From Saprospiraceae bacterium (GTDB taxonomy: Bacteria > Bacteroidota > Bacteroidia > Chitinophagales > Saprospiraceae), in contig JADKEB010000012.1 in assembly GCA_016718205.1 (NCBI GenBank), positions 124,001-188,000 of the forward strand: 64,000 bases of DNA, in the 5' to 3' direction. Made by a program: the position numbers and the translations under genes. The notes beneath the pieces were generated by a model. It had not been told where the DNA came from. It saw only the letters and a list, made by a program, of their open reading frames with translations, and did no database searches. Positions 63,929 to 64,000 of this stretch are shown here, piece after piece. Each line of letters opens with the position of its first letter. Within the stretch, counting starts at the first letter, position 1.

Positions 63929-64000
63929 ATGGAACACTATAGCAGCATTGATTCAAATTATCATTTTTACTTTCTTTTCAGGCATACATATTTACTGAGC
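63929..64000 (+). CDS. Possible start of a gene running off the edge
   Basis: ATG followed by 23 open codons (MEHYSSIDSNYHFYFLFRHT...). Nothing is recognised, and a chance frame of this length is common, so this is only flagged. Confidence 0.15.
   Translation, partial: MEHYSSIDSNYHFYFLFRHTYLLS

Overview
The window reads as a chromosomal segment of a Bacteroidota bacterium, probably of the Saprospiria/Chitinophagia type. The evidence is: type IX secretion/gliding genes (PorP/SprF-like protein, GldB, a T9SS C-terminal sorting domain on an M1 peptidase), TonB-dependent receptors with carboxypeptidase-like N-terminal domains, a DUF4249-type lipoprotein, a GSCFA protein, a DUF4837 protein, a bactofilin, and promoters with the Bacteroidota -7 box TAnnTTTG. 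It is AT-rich, with short operons on both strands. The lineage is inferred from gene families only.

Layout. 1-362: edge debris (cyclase-like and IS110-like fragments). 445-4753: tRNA-Cys, GH31 glucosidase, outer-membrane barrel, bestrophin. 4833-10493 (minus): a small tandem Cys-rich protein, a diheme cytochrome/beta-helix lipoprotein pair, a TonB receptor. 10850-18508: small membrane protein, M1 peptidase, methylmalonyl-CoA mutase large subunit, HerA-like ATPase, PurA. 18911-21958: DoxX, Gfo/Idh/MocA oxidoreductase, CAP protein. 21972-24876 (minus): bactofilin, AtpZ, 4-TM protein and biotin carrier in one operon, plus a PorP/SprF protein. 25234-29783: a protease/partner operon, GSCFA, DUF4837. 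30371-38561: TonB receptor plus DUF4249 lipoprotein, GldB, TPR protein, and the mevalonate-route pair fni-mvaA. 38997-47900: lipoproteins, Lhr-like helicase, BlaI plus an interrupted BlaR1-like protein, Rpn-type nuclease, TonB. 49035-53006: UvrD-like helicase, YoeB with a truncated YefM, frameshifted dinB. 53510-57698: subtilase, alpha/beta hydrolase, SdpI, SdpR. 58098-63845: AlkC-like repair gene, LexA-like repressor, tRNA-Leu, tig, clpP, clpX.

Two themes stand out. First, damage-response genes share a regulatory sequence: a 15-bp dyad GWCG-N7-CGWC occurs twice upstream of dinB and once upstream of the alkC-like gene, whose next downstream gene is a LexA-like S24 repressor. This is a candidate local SOS-type regulon. 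Second, the window is peppered with small non-autonomous palindromic elements. One family (GAGTATGTTTAAA ends, TTA/TAA 3-bp target duplication) has four full copies. A second type (GGGTGTAT ends, 8-bp duplications) has three. One copy of each interrupts a duplicated stretch of the Rpn-family nuclease gene whose uninterrupted version lies 0.4 kb away, so the insertion junctions can be read directly.

Caveat. Four genes (TPR lipoprotein, dinB, alkC-like, trigger factor) are each broken by a single-base indel, and a BlaR1-like gene by an in-frame stop. A broken trigger factor next to intact clpP-clpX suggests that at least some indels are assembly errors; this cannot be resolved from the sequence.
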